A stretch of 32,733 nucleotides of DNA, from positions 84,242 to 116,974 of the forward strand of contig NZ_AYWO01000002.1 in NCBI RefSeq assembly GCF_000502955.1. The letters are read 5' to 3'. Positions 17,273 to 25,013 of this stretch are shown one piece after another. The stretch's first letter is position 1, and the number at the start of each line of letters is the position of its first letter. Below the pieces are notes generated by a model. That model ran no database searches and was not told the DNA's origin. It saw only the letters and a program-made list of their open reading frames with translations. Position numbers and translations under genes: made by a program. This stretch comes from Mesorhizobium sp. LNHC252B00 (GTDB taxonomy: Bacteria > Pseudomonadota > Alphaproteobacteria > Rhizobiales > Rhizobiaceae).

Positions 17273-18061
17273 TCACGAAGCCGTCACCCGCGCAACCGAT
17301 GACTTGGTATCCCCGACCTCGTTGCGACGGCCAAGCCGGGTGGCGCCATGCGGCGACAGCACGGGCACGAAGACGCGGCGCGAGGCGCGCTGGGCGACCG
17401 GCACGCCTTGATAGAGCCGCTTCTGCGCCTCGACGACGATGACCCCGGAAAAGATCGGCCACAGCCGCCGGCCGGCGCGTTCGAGCACATTGTGGAACTG
17501 CATCATGAAGCGCCGCCGCGATGGCGGGAAGAAAAGCGCATCGGACCAGGACGCGGGCGTGAAATTCGCCTCGCGCAGCAATTCGGTGAGCTGTCCACGC
17601 GAAAAAGGCCGGCCATTGCCGAACGGCGTGTGCTCGAAGCGCGCCCAGACGCCGCGCCGATTCGGGACGACGATGACCACCCGACCCGCCGGCGACAGCA
17701 CACGCCAGATCTCGTTCAGCGTCTCACGCGGGTTCTCGACATGTTCGAGCGAATGGACGAGCAGCATGCGGTCGATGCAGGAATCGACCAGCGGCAGTTC
17801 CTCGTCGAAGACCAGCGCCGTCGCCGTCGGCCCCGTCGCCGGCCAGACTACGGCGCCCTGCGTTGCCGGCATGAAGGCGAAGACCCGCTCGGCATCGGTG
17901 CCGAAGCGCTCCAGCCAAGGCAAGGTGTAGCCGAGACCGACCAGCCGCTCGTTGGGCACGGCTGCCCATATCGACGACAACGCCATGGTGATCGAACGCT
18001 CGGCGAACTGCCCGAGTGTTGTCGAATAGAAGGAGCGAAGATCGACGATGTCGGAATGCAT
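17273..18061 (-). CDS. Class I SAM-dependent methyltransferase-like protein
   Basis: The 262-residue protein has a methyltransferase type 11 core. The conserved post-motif regions are clear: DSCIDRMLLVHSLEHVENP, then LNEIWRVLSPAGRVVIVVPNRRGVWARFEHTPFGNGRPFSRGQL. The usual glycine-rich SAM motif at the N-terminus is weak (ERLVGLGYTLPWLERFG), as is common in this rhizobial subgroup. The C-terminal extension is basic and low in structure. It is divergent from gloB, with 107 bases between, and this pairing is familiar in Rhizobiales. The substrate is unknown. Confidence 0.88.
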   Translation of the reverse strand: MHSDIVDLRSFYSTTLGQFAERSITMALSSIWAAVPNERLVGLGYTLPWLERFGTDAERVFAFMPATQGAVVWPATGPTATALVFDEELPLVDSCIDRMLLVHSLEHVENPRETLNEIWRVLSPAGRVVIVVPNRRGVWARFEHTPFGNGRPFSRGQLTELLREANFTPASWSDALFFPPSRRRFMMQFHNVLERAGRRLWPIFSGVIVVEAQKRLYQGVPVAQRASRRVFVPVLSPHGATRLGRRNEVGDTKSSVARVTAS

Positions 18062-18168
18062 GGCAGGGATGTAGCCGTGATGTCGTCGGGTTTCAATAAA
18101 TGCATCGATAACCGGGATGACAGCGGCCCGCTAGCGCCCTATGTCTGCGGCGATAATGGAGAGATGCG

Positions 18169-18936
18169 ATGCCGGTCGAAATCGAACAGTTCATGTGCCG
18201 CAGCGACAATTTCGGCATTCTGGTGCACGACCCCAAAAGCGGCCAAACCGCGATCATCGACGCGCCCGAGGAAGCGCCCATCCTGGCCGCGCTCAAACGT
18301 ACCGGCTGGACGCCGACAATGATCCTGACCACGCATCACCATGTCGACCATGTCGAGGCCAATTTGGCGCTGAAGGAGCGCTTCAAGCTGCGCATCGTCG
18401 GCCCGGAAGCGGAAAAGGCCAAGATCCCAGGCATCGACGAAACGGTCGAAGACGGCTCGGTTCTCCATCTTGGCGATGAAAAGATCGAGGTGATCGCCAC
18501 GCCCGGCCACACTGCCGGCCACGTCTCCTACTATTTGCCTGGATCGAAAGTGGCGTTCACCGCCGACACGCTGTTTGCGCTGGGGTGCGGACGGCTGTTC
18601 GAATGCAAGCCGCCGGTCATGTACGATTCGCTGAAGAAGCTGGCGGCACTTCCGGCTGAAACGGTCATCTATTGCGGCCACGAATACACGCTCTCCAACG
18701 CCCGTTTCGCGCTGACCGTCGATCCGACCAACTCGGCGCTGAGAGAACGCGCTGCCAAGATCGAGGCGTTGCGCGCCGCCGACAAGCCCACGCTGCCGAC
18801 GACGATCGGCGAGGAGCTGTCGACCAATCCCTTCCTGCGCTGGCACGATCCTTCTGTCCGCAAGCATCTTGGACTGGAGAAAGCTTCGGACGCCGAGGTC
18901 TTTGCCGAAATCCGCAAGCGCAAGGACAATTTCTAG
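18169..18936 (+). CDS. gloB: Hydroxyacylglutathione hydrolase (glyoxalase II)
   Basis: The 255-residue protein is a metallo-beta-lactamase-fold glyoxalase II, which hydrolyses S-lactoylglutathione to lactate and glutathione in methylglyoxal detoxification. The binuclear metal motif THHHVDH is near residue 57, with further metal ligands in [28 protein letters not shown] and [13 protein letters not shown]. The C-terminal part ends with the glutathione-binding region (TNPFLRW) found in true GloB proteins. GGAGAG lies just before the start. The adjacent cupin gene starts 23 bases after the stop and is probably in the same transcript. Confidence 0.96.
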   Translation: MPVEIEQFMCRSDNFGILVHDPKSGQTAIIDAPEEAPILAALKRTGWTPTMILTTHHHVDHVEANLALKERFKLRIVGPEAEKAKIPGIDETVEDGSVLHLGDEKIEVIATPGHTAGHVSYYLPGSKVAFTADTLFALGCGRLFECKPPVMYDSLKKLAALPAETVIYCGHEYTLSNARFALTVDPTNSALRERAAKIEALRAADKPTLPTTIGEELSTNPFLRWHDPSVRKHLGLEKASDAEVFAEIRKRKDNF

Positions 18937-18959
18937 AGTCCGGTGATATCGTCGAAGCC

Positions 18960-19388
18960 ATGACCAGCTCCGCCGAAATCATCGCGACGCTCGGCCTGAA
19001 GCCGCATCCGGAAGGCGGCTGGTACGCCGAGACCTTTCGCGATGACGCTGGCGGCGCGCGCGGCCATTCGACCGCTATATATTTCCTGCTGGAACGGCAT
19101 CAGGTGTCTGCCTGGCACCGGGTCAAGGACGCCGCCGAGGTCTGGCATTTTCATGCCGGTGCCCCGCTGGCGCTGTCGATGTGGGAACAAAGCAGCGCCG
19201 TTATCGAGCAGGTGCTTGGCATCGATCTCCCAGCCGGTGAGCGGCCGCAGATCGTCGTCCCCGCGGGCTGGTGGCAATCGGCGCGTAGCCTGGGCGAATG
19301 GACGCTGGTCGGCTGCACCGTCGCACCGGGCTTTGAGTTTGCGGCGTTTGAGCTGGCCGAGCCGGGCTGGCAACCGAAACAATCCTAA
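18960..19388 (+). CDS. Cupin protein, DUF985 family
   Basis: The 142-residue protein is a small cupin of the DUF985 family. Landmarks are the N-terminal PHPEGGWYAETFRD, then STAIYFLLERHQVSAWHRVKDAAEVWHFHAGAPL, where the histidines form the probable metal or ligand pocket, and VVPAGWWQSARSLGEWTLVGCTVAPGFEFAAFEL at the end. Structures of the family show a single beta barrel; the biochemical role is not established. It follows gloB closely and faces the lysoplasmalogenase gene, with the two stops almost touching. Confidence 0.92.
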   Translation: MTSSAEIIATLGLKPHPEGGWYAETFRDDAGGARGHSTAIYFLLERHQVSAWHRVKDAAEVWHFHAGAPLALSMWEQSSAVIEQVLGIDLPAGERPQIVVPAGWWQSARSLGEWTLVGCTVAPGFEFAAFELAEPGWQPKQS

Positions 19389-19389
19389 C

Positions 19390-20064
19390 TCAATTCAATA
19401 AGAAGCCTAGCGTGATCGCGAGTTGAGCTGCGTAATAGAGTAACCAGACGGCAAAGCGCATCCAGCTGCGGTGCGGCGAGATGGCGGCCACCAGGAATTT
19501 CTCCGCGGCGAGCATCCCGTCCGACGCCATGAACAACACGGCGCCGCCGAGAATCCAGACGCTGCTTGTCGTCAGCGCCGAAACACCCATCGCGAGGATC
19601 GCAGCGACATAGACGGCGATAGGGACACGAAGGCCGGGGCCGACGCGCCGCCACAGCGCCGCCAGCATGACGATCGCAAACACCAGCATGGCCAGCGCGA
19701 TCGCCCCACGCCACGATTCGGCGCCCAGCAACTCCAAGCCGCCGCCGCTGCGCAGGAACAGCACGGCATAGACAATGTGGGCGACAAGAAAACTGGCGAG
19801 CCCGCCGAGAAACGCCTTTTCGCCGTCGCGCGACAGAAAGGCGTCGCCAACAGCGCTGAGCGCAAGGGCTGCGACCAGCAGCAACGGGCCGCCTTGCAGC
19901 GCCGCCAGCACGGCAAGCATCGCCACGGCAAGCGTCTTTGCCGCCGAGCGGGCGAGCGTCGGCGGCATCCCGAGCGTGAAGGCATAGATCACCGCAGCAG
20001 CCAGCGAAAAGATCAGCGTCGCGTTGGCATTGGCGTCAATGCCGCCCGGGAAGGGCATCGTCAT
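19390..20064 (-). CDS. Lysoplasmalogenase / YhhN-family membrane protein
   Basis: The 224-residue protein is almost entirely hydrophobic, with about eight membrane helices. It has the YhhN/TMEM86 family motifs: ALSAVGDAFLS, with its conserved aspartate, and VLFMASDGMLAAEKF further on. Animal relatives hydrolyse the vinyl-ether bond of lysoplasmalogens; in bacteria the substrate is uncertain. The ATG at 20064 overlaps the stop of the EamA gene by four bases (ATGA), so translation is coupled. A longer frame upstream only reads through the EamA gene. Confidence 0.9.
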   Translation of the reverse strand: MTMPFPGGIDANANATLIFSLAAAVIYAFTLGMPPTLARSAAKTLAVAMLAVLAALQGGPLLLVAALALSAVGDAFLSRDGEKAFLGGLASFLVAHIVYAVLFLRSGGGLELLGAESWRGAIALAMLVFAIVMLAALWRRVGPGLRVPIAVYVAAILAMGVSALTTSSVWILGGAVLFMASDGMLAAEKFLVAAISPHRSWMRFAVWLLYYAAQLAITLGFLLN

Positions 20065-20996
20065 GCCCGGGCTCCGCCTTCGGATGCCCCGGCTCCGCTT
20101 GCGGATGCCCGCGCTCCACTCTCGGTCACGGCGGGCTTGCGCAGAAACAGTGACTTTGCCGCCAGAGCCGCGCCGCCGGTGATAAGCACGCAGGCGGCAA
20201 GAATGCGCAGTGACGGCTCGGCGGCGCCGGCTGCGATCAGCACCAGCGTCGACAGCAGTGGCGCGGCATAGCTTGCAGCACCCAGCACCTGGATGTTGCC
20301 GCGCTTGACGCCTATGTCCCAGGCATAGAAGGCAGCGCCGACCGGCATCAGGCCAAGGCCGACCACGGCCAGCCACTGGCCGGCGCCGTCAGGCAGAACC
20401 GTTTGTTCCAGGGTCAAATGGCAGGCGAGCGACAGCACCGCGGTCGCGGCGCAGAACCAGGTGACGATGCTGCTCGGCACCGACGGGAAGCGCCGCGACA
20501 ACAACGAATAGGACGACCACATCACAGCGCAAACGGCGGCCATGGCATAGCCGTAAGCATAGCGGGCGTCGAAGGCGATGCCGGCGCCCTTGGTGACGAT
20601 CAGCATGGTGCCGGCAAGGCCGAGCAGCGCGCCGACGACGTGGTTCCATGCCAGGCGCTCGCCCGGCATCAGCGCCGAACCAAGCACGATCAGCAACGGC
20701 CACAGATAGGCGATCAGGCTCGCTTCCACCGCCGGTGCATTGCGCAGCGCGGTGAAGTAGAAGAAGTGGTAGCCGAACAGGCCGGCAATGCCGATCAGCC
20801 AGACCTGCAGTGGTATTTTCTGGCTCTTGTCGGGCGCCGGCATGAACAGCCGCGCGATGAGCCCGACCCCGGTGCCGATCGAGAAGGTGATCGCCGACAG
20901 CAGGAATGGCGGCACCTGGCCCGATCCATCGGTAAGCAGCGCCAGCAACGCCCACATGGCGACCGCCGAAAAGCCAATCAGTGTTGCGCGCCCCAT
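20061..20996 (-). CDS. EamA-family exporter, YddG-like
   Basis: The 311-residue protein has ten predicted membrane helices in two EamA repeats, as in drug/metabolite transporters. The first repeat ends with YFTALRNAPAVEASLIAYLWPLLIVLGSALMPGERL, and the second contains GYAMAAVCAVMWSSYSLLSRRF and ends with ITGGAALAAKSLFLRK. This is the YddG-like branch, whose characterised members export aromatic amino acids; the substrate here is inferred only at family level. GGAGG lies before the start. The C-terminal 20 residues are a low-complexity Ala/Gly/Ser tail built from the 21-base tandem units. The stop overlaps the lysoplasmalogenase start. Confidence 0.92.
   Translation of the reverse strand: MGRATLIGFSAVAMWALLALLTDGSGQVPPFLLSAITFSIGTGVGLIARLFMPAPDKSQKIPLQVWLIGIAGLFGYHFFYFTALRNAPAVEASLIAYLWPLLIVLGSALMPGERLAWNHVVGALLGLAGTMLIVTKGAGIAFDARYAYGYAMAAVCAVMWSSYSLLSRRFPSVPSSIVTWFCAATAVLSLACHLTLEQTVLPDGAGQWLAVVGLGLMPVGAAFYAWDIGVKRGNIQVLGAASYAAPLLSTLVLIAAGAAEPSLRILAACVLITGGAALAAKSLFLRKPAVTESGARASASGAGASEGGARA
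20063..20125. repeat. Three imperfect 21-base tandem units
   Basis: Three consecutive 21-base units (20063-20083, 20084-20104, 20105-20125) each begin ATGCCC and end CGG on the plus strand; neighbouring units differ at only a few positions. On the minus strand they encode the last heptads of the EamA protein (ESGARAS, ASGAGAS, EGGARA). The innermost unit also contains the start of the lysoplasmalogenase gene. The tail length probably varies between strains. Confidence 0.85.
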
Positions 20997-21029
20997 TCCG
21001 CCTCCAGTGGCGCGCGTATGGCGCCTGCC

Positions 21030-21818
21030 CTACTGTACTGCCTCGAAACGCCTGGCGCTGATGGTCAAGGTGCCGATCTGCGTGCCCACCGTGGCGCGGA
21101 TCGGCGCATATACGCCGGTTTGGCCGAGCGGTGCAAACGTCACCATCATGCGGCTGCGGTTCTTAAGATAATTCAGCGCCTTGCGGCCCTTGCGATAGCC
21201 CGCCACCGGCTCGAAACCCATTCGGCAGGTGATGGTGTCGCCCTTATAACCCGGCACCGAGATCGTCCCCTTCGAAGCGTAGGTTAGTGACAGATCGGCA
21301 CGCATCTCGCCGTCATAGAACTTCACCGTGCGGCCGCAGACCTGGTCGAGACTGTCGGCATGGATCACCGTCGCGGCCATCGGATCGAGCACCGAGACCA
21401 AATCGCCGGCACCGATAGGCACCCAGCTCTTGGGGTCGCGCTTGCCCGGCGCCGGAACGACCTGCGTCGAGGTGACCGCGCCATCTGCAAAGCGGATATC
21501 GACCGTCGATGCCTTCTTTCCAGAGGTGTAATCGGCACGGAACGCCTGCGGCACCATCTTCTTGCCAGAAATCGTGCCTTTCGACGAGATCGTGCCGCGC
21601 GTGTCGTCGAACAGCTTGGCCAGACCCGCGGCGGTGACGCTGCCTTCGATCGCATAGGCGCCGTTCTCATAGCGGCTGGAAAACGTTGATTTTGCTATCG
21701 AAAGGCCTAGAAACGAGACCGTGTACTCTCCCTTGAATGACTGTGGCGAGGCAGTGGACGCGGCGGATGGCAAGGCAATCGCAAGCAGGGCAGCAAGGGC
21801 AAGAGACAAACGAAGCAT
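21030..21818 (-). CDS. DUF3108 domain-containing exported protein
   Basis: The 262-residue protein starts with a clear signal peptide (MLRLSLALAALLAIALPSAAS), then a beta-rich DUF3108 domain (FKGEYTVSFLGLSIAKSTFS, GLAKLFDDTRGTISSKG). Two cysteines, in DQVCGRT and TITCRMG, could form a disulfide in the periplasm. Structures of DUF3108 members suggest an envelope-associated beta fold; no function is established. The start at 21818 is chosen because it begins the signal peptide. It ends 34 bases before the EamA start on the same strand and may be cotranscribed with it. Confidence 0.88.
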   Translation of the reverse strand: MLRLSLALAALLAIALPSAASTASPQSFKGEYTVSFLGLSIAKSTFSSRYENGAYAIEGSVTAAGLAKLFDDTRGTISSKGTISGKKMVPQAFRADYTSGKKASTVDIRFADGAVTSTQVVPAPGKRDPKSWVPIGAGDLVSVLDPMAATVIHADSLDQVCGRTVKFYDGEMRADLSLTYASKGTISVPGYKGDTITCRMGFEPVAGYRKGRKALNYLKNRSRMMVTFAPLGQTGVYAPIRATVGTQIGTLTISARRFEAVQ

Positions 21819-21948
21819 GACGGGATCCGGTCCTTGATTTTCGGCCGGAGGCGGGCAACTCCGGTCTGGCATGTCCCTATGAGACCGCTTATAGGATGAA
21901 TTCCGGCCTTAATATGAAATGCCGGGCGCATCCGTGGGGAACCCGGAG

Positions 21949-21977
21949 CTTGACGCCTCGGCGAAATGCAACTATGG
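21949..21977 (+). promoter_or_regulatory. Probable sigma-70 promoter of rpmB
   Basis: CTTGAC at 21949-21954 and CTATGG at 21972-21977, with a 17-base spacer, fit the alphaproteobacterial housekeeping pattern (CTTGAC with CTATNT). They sit about 97 bases before the rpmB start, as expected for a strongly expressed ribosomal protein gene. Confidence 0.6.
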
Positions 21978-22073
21978 AACGCCAACTTTTCCATAAGGCC
22001 GCCTGACCAGAACCGCGCGCCACCCGGCGCGGGCTTGAATGTTTGGCAGACCCGAGAACTGAAGGTTAGAATC

Positions 22074-22370
22074 ATGTCCCGCACCTGCGAACTCACTGCC
22101 AAGGCAGTCATGTCCGGCAACAATGTGAGCCACGCCAACAACAAGACCAAGCGTCGCTTCCTGCCGAATCTCGTCAACGTGACGCTGATTTCAGAAGCGC
22201 TGAACCAGAATGTGCGCCTGCGCATTTCGGCCAACGCGCTGCGTTCGGTCGAACATCGCGGCGGTCTCGACGCCTTCCTGGCCAAGGCCGACGTCAAGGA
22301 ATTGTCGCAGCGTGCGCGTCTGTTGAAGAAGCAGATCGCCAAGAAGATCGCCGAGCAGGTCGCCGCCTGA
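22074..22370 (+). CDS. rpmB: 50S ribosomal protein L28
   Basis: The 98-residue basic protein begins with the L28 signature [29 protein letters not shown] and continues with the expected [14 protein letters not shown] and [19 protein letters not shown]. It is part of the large ribosomal subunit. The length matches alphaproteobacterial L28. GAAGG lies at normal spacing before the start. It stands alone here, separate from rpmG, as is usual in Rhizobiales. Confidence 0.98.
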   Translation: MSRTCELTAKAVMSGNNVSHANNKTKRRFLPNLVNVTLISEALNQNVRLRISANALRSVEHRGGLDAFLAKADVKELSQRARLLKKQIAKKIAEQVAA

Positions 22371-22381
22371 TATCGTTCAAA

Positions 22382-22460
22382 GGCGGGGGACGACCGCCCT
22401 GGCCAACCTCTTGTTGGCCTGAACATCGGATCGAGCCCGCAAGGTTTCGGCAACCCGATG
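22382..22460 (+). terminator. Hairpin cluster after rpmB (terminator or leader structure)
   Basis: Three hairpins follow rpmB. GGCGG (22382-22386) pairs with CCGCC (22394-22398). GGCCAAC (22401-22407) pairs with GTTGGCC (22413-22419) around five bases. CATCGG (22424-22429) pairs with CCGATG (22455-22460). None is followed by a T-run, so a simple intrinsic terminator is not assured. They could stabilise the rpmB 3' end or belong to the leader of the next gene. Confidence 0.5.
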
Positions 22461-22503
22461 CTCAAATACGAGCGAGCGTGATCCGGTTTCGGCATGCGCT
22501 CCG

Positions 22504-22532
22504 CTGGTTCCATTACCCAGGATAAAAAAATG
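22504..22532 (+). promoter_or_regulatory. PreQ1-I-like riboswitch overlapping the start codon
   Basis: CTGG (22504-22507) pairs with CCAG (22517-22520) around the loop TTCCATTAC. An A-rich tail GATAAAAAAA follows and runs into the ATG. This matches the minimal preQ1-I architecture: GG-TTC loop start, TACCC loop end, ATAAAAAA tail. The loop CATT (22511-22514) can pair with AATG (22529-22532), so the pseudoknot would hide the start codon, and the stem's 3' arm holds part of the ribosome binding site. The next gene is a queuosine-precursor transporter, the expected target. Confidence 0.62.
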
Positions 22533-23210
22533 ACTTCCTTCTCGCGATACCTGCCATTCGTGGCCGCCATGGCATTTGTAGTCGTGGCTTCGAACATTCT
22601 CGTGCAGTTCCCGATGCAGGGCCAGGTCGGCGGCCTCTCACTGGCCGACCTTTTGACCTGGGGTGCCTTCACCTACCCGTTCTCCTTCCTGGTCACCGAC
22701 CTCGCCAATCGCCGCTATGGGCCAACCGTGGCGCGCAGGATCGTCTTTGTCGGCTTCATGACGGCAGTGGTCTGCTCGATCCTCGTCCCGCCTTTCCTGT
22801 TCCGTCACGGCCTGATCGAGTTCGAGACCGCCGCCGACCGGCTGGTGCGGATCGCGGCGGCGTCCGGCGCGGCGTTCCTTGCCGCGCAATTGCTCGACGT
22901 GACCGTCTTCAACCGGCTGCGCCGGCAGAGCTGGTGGCGCGCGCCAATCGTCGGCACGCTGGTCGGATCCGTGTTCGATACCGCCGTCTTCTTCACCGTC
23001 GCGTTCTCGGCCGCGTTTGCCTTCGCTGGTCCGAACGACAGCTTTGCGCTCGAAACAGCACCGCTGATGGGCGTCTTCCATGTCGACGCCATGCGCTGGA
23101 TTTCGTGGGCGCTCGGCGATCTCAGTGTGAAGCTGATCATCGCCGTTGTGGCATTGATCCCCTACCGGCTGCTCGCTGCCCGCTGGAGCCAGCCGGCAGT
23201 CGCGGCTTAA
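22530..23210 (+). CDS. yhhQ: Queuosine precursor transporter (VUT/YhhQ family)
   Basis: The 226-residue protein has about six membrane helices and the COG1738 signatures LTWGAFTYPFSFLVTDLANRRYG near residue 50 and VGSVFDTAVFFTVAF near residue 150. YhhQ proteins import 7-deazaguanine precursors (preQ0/preQ1) used to make queuosine in tRNA. The ATG at 22530 starts the first helix (RYLPFVAAMAFVVVASNIL), and CAGGA precedes it. A longer frame from 22494 would erase the leader structure and has no ribosome binding site. Probable control is by the preQ1-I-like element over its start codon. It follows rpmB by 159 bases. Confidence 0.94.
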   Translation: MTSFSRYLPFVAAMAFVVVASNILVQFPMQGQVGGLSLADLLTWGAFTYPFSFLVTDLANRRYGPTVARRIVFVGFMTAVVCSILVPPFLFRHGLIEFETAADRLVRIAAASGAAFLAAQLLDVTVFNRLRRQSWWRAPIVGTLVGSVFDTAVFFTVAFSAAFAFAGPNDSFALETAPLMGVFHVDAMRWISWALGDLSVKLIIAVVALIPYRLLAARWSQPAVAA

Positions 23211-23211
23211 A

Positions 23212-23256
23212 CCATGATCCCGAAAAGTGGGACGGGGTTTTCGGAAAAGATCATGG
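23212..23256. repeat. Intergenic palindromic repeat, CATGATC type
   Basis: CCATGATC (23212-23219) and GATCATGG (23249-23256) are a perfect inverted repeat, with a second inner pair CCGAAAA / TTTTCGG. It fills the space between the transporter stop and the next start. From memory the same element is scattered through mesorhizobial genomes. As RNA it makes a long hairpin that could end transcription or separate expression of the two genes. Confidence 0.75.
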
Positions 23257-23269
23257 TCGGACAAAGATC

Positions 23270-23941
23270 ATGATTCCCTGGGTCCAGCTCGATTCGGCGA
23301 AGACCCCGGATGGTGCGCAGGAACTTCGCCTCAAGCGGCGCGGTTCCGAATTCTCGATCATGCTCGGCACCAACGAGCTGATGAACAGCCGACTCAGCGG
23401 GTCCGAGGAGGCGCTGGCAAAACTATCCTGCCAGCGGATTGCCGGCCATCGGCGGCCAAGGGTCCTGATCGGTGGGCTTGGCATGGGCTTTACGCTGCGC
23501 GCCGCACTCGCAGAACTCGGCAGCATTGTCGTCGCGGAGCTGGTGCCGGCGGTCGTCGCCTGGGCACGCGGCCCGATGACCGAAATCTTTGGCGGCTGTC
23601 TTGACGATCCGCGTGTCATTATCCACGGGACTGATGTCGGGCAGCTGATACAGTCGGGCCCCGCGGCTTGGGACGCCATCCTGCTCGACGTCGACAACGG
23701 CCCGAAAGGCATTGTCCACAAATCCAATGATGCGCTTTACAGCCTGCAGGGCCTCGGCGCTGCTCGCGCCGCCCTCAAGCCGGGCGGAGTGCTGGCGGTG
23801 TGGTCGCAAGGCCCCGACAGCGGCTTCACGCGGCGGCTGAAGCAGGCCGGCTTCGCGGTCGAGGAGGTCAACACACGCGCTAACGGCAAGCGTGGCGCGC
23901 GCCATGTTATCTGGATAGCCACCAATGGCTCACGAACCTGA
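23270..23941 (+). CDS. Spermidine synthase-like methyltransferase-fold protein
   Basis: The 223-residue protein has the spermidine-synthase/methyltransferase Rossmann fold. The glycine motif is PRVLIGGLGMGFTLRAAL near residue 63, followed by VVAELVPAVVAWARG (the ligand-ribose acidic residue), WDAILLDVDNGPKG and the C-terminal ALKPGGVLAVWSQGPD. It lacks the full-length N-terminal beta domain of true SpeE, as is common for SpeE-like proteins of unknown substrate. The ATG at 23270 lies 13 bases after the palindromic repeat; the ribosome binding site is weak, and a start at 23252 inside the repeat is less likely. Function is open. Confidence 0.85.
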   Translation: MIPWVQLDSAKTPDGAQELRLKRRGSEFSIMLGTNELMNSRLSGSEEALAKLSCQRIAGHRRPRVLIGGLGMGFTLRAALAELGSIVVAELVPAVVAWARGPMTEIFGGCLDDPRVIIHGTDVGQLIQSGPAAWDAILLDVDNGPKGIVHKSNDALYSLQGLGAARAALKPGGVLAVWSQGPDSGFTRRLKQAGFAVEEVNTRANGKRGARHVIWIATNGSRT

Positions 23942-23984
23942 CCGGACGCTGTCATAGCTCTATTGATCGCAGGTCGGTGCGCGC

Positions 23985-25013
23985 TCAATCCTGGTGGAGA
24001 ATAAATTCCAGGTAGAGGTTGCGCTGCAGGATCGAGTGGTTGTCGTCGGAAATCAGCGACACCATCAGCGCACCATCGTCGCGGGTCCAGACGTCGAGCC
24101 CTTCCATATTGTCGATCTGGTAGCCCATGTCGGCTTCCAGCAGCACCGGCCCGTCGGCGACCGCACCCTTTTCGACGCTCTCGCCATAAATGCGTCGCAG
24201 CCGCATTTTGACGCCCCTGGCCATCGAAAAGCTGCGCTCCAGAAGCAAGAGGTCGCCATCCGGCAGGAAGGCGCCGTCGGTGATATCGAAGTCGCCGTTG
24301 CGCTTGACGGTGAAGACGCCCTTATGCGGCCCTTCGATGATGGCGGCATAGATGTTGCCGGCCTTGTCGAGGCTCTTCTCGGAGACCACGACCAGACCGC
24401 CCTCATGCTGGCCGTTGGCATTGGCGTGGGTGACGGTTTCGAAGCCTCGATTCTGGCGCAGTTCCCCGGCCGGCACCACGAAATCCAGCTGCTTGAACGG
24501 CGCCTTCATGTCGGCCGGATCGATCTTGAACTGTGCGACGCGGTGGTTGCGCTCGAAGCCGACGGTGGCAACGCCGTCCTTGACCGCGAGGCCTTCTGCA
24601 TCGACCTCCCACTTCTTGTCGATTGGCCGACCGGTTTCGTCGACCATCTGCTGCATGCGGAAATTCTGGATGCCGGACGGCCGCTTGTCGGCGTCGCGGA
24701 CCACCGTGCCGAAGAACCAGAACCCGGTGTCGGCGACGCCGATGAAATCGCCGCCGGCTTTCAGGAATCGGAACGCCGACAGCGCACCGAAATCGCGACT
24801 TGGCGAGGTCGTCTCCAGCCCGCCGACGAATTCGAGCGGACCGAACTGCTTGTCGGCGCCGCCAATGTGGAATTCGGCGATTGACCTGGCCGAGACTTCG
24901 ACCGGTTCGACCGAACTTGAGCCGAGCGAACCGGCTGCTGCCGAAGCCACGCCGGAAAGCAGGGCGATGGCGGCGAAAATCGTCTGCTGAAAGCCGCCGC
25001 GCCTAGAGATCAT
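23985..25013 (-). CDS. Exported esterase-like / phytase-like beta-propeller protein
   Basis: The 342-residue protein has a signal peptide ([18 protein letters not shown]). The rest resembles the 'esterase-like activity of phytase' family: [73 protein letters not shown] and [31 protein letters not shown]. These repeated strands with conserved Glu/Asp/Arg residues suggest a beta-propeller acting in the periplasm on a phosphate ester or similar, but the substrate is unproven. Its ATG overlaps the cobT stop by four bases (ATGA), so it is coupled to cobT. Why it should travel with cobalt chelatase is unclear. Confidence 0.87.
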   Translation of the reverse strand: MISRRGGFQQTIFAAIALLSGVASAAAGSLGSSSVEPVEVSARSIAEFHIGGADKQFGPLEFVGGLETTSPSRDFGALSAFRFLKAGGDFIGVADTGFWFFGTVVRDADKRPSGIQNFRMQQMVDETGRPIDKKWEVDAEGLAVKDGVATVGFERNHRVAQFKIDPADMKAPFKQLDFVVPAGELRQNRGFETVTHANANGQHEGGLVVVSEKSLDKAGNIYAAIIEGPHKGVFTVKRNGDFDITDGAFLPDGDLLLLERSFSMARGVKMRLRRIYGESVEKGAVADGPVLLEADMGYQIDNMEGLDVWTRDDGALMVSLISDDNHSILQRNLYLEFILHQD

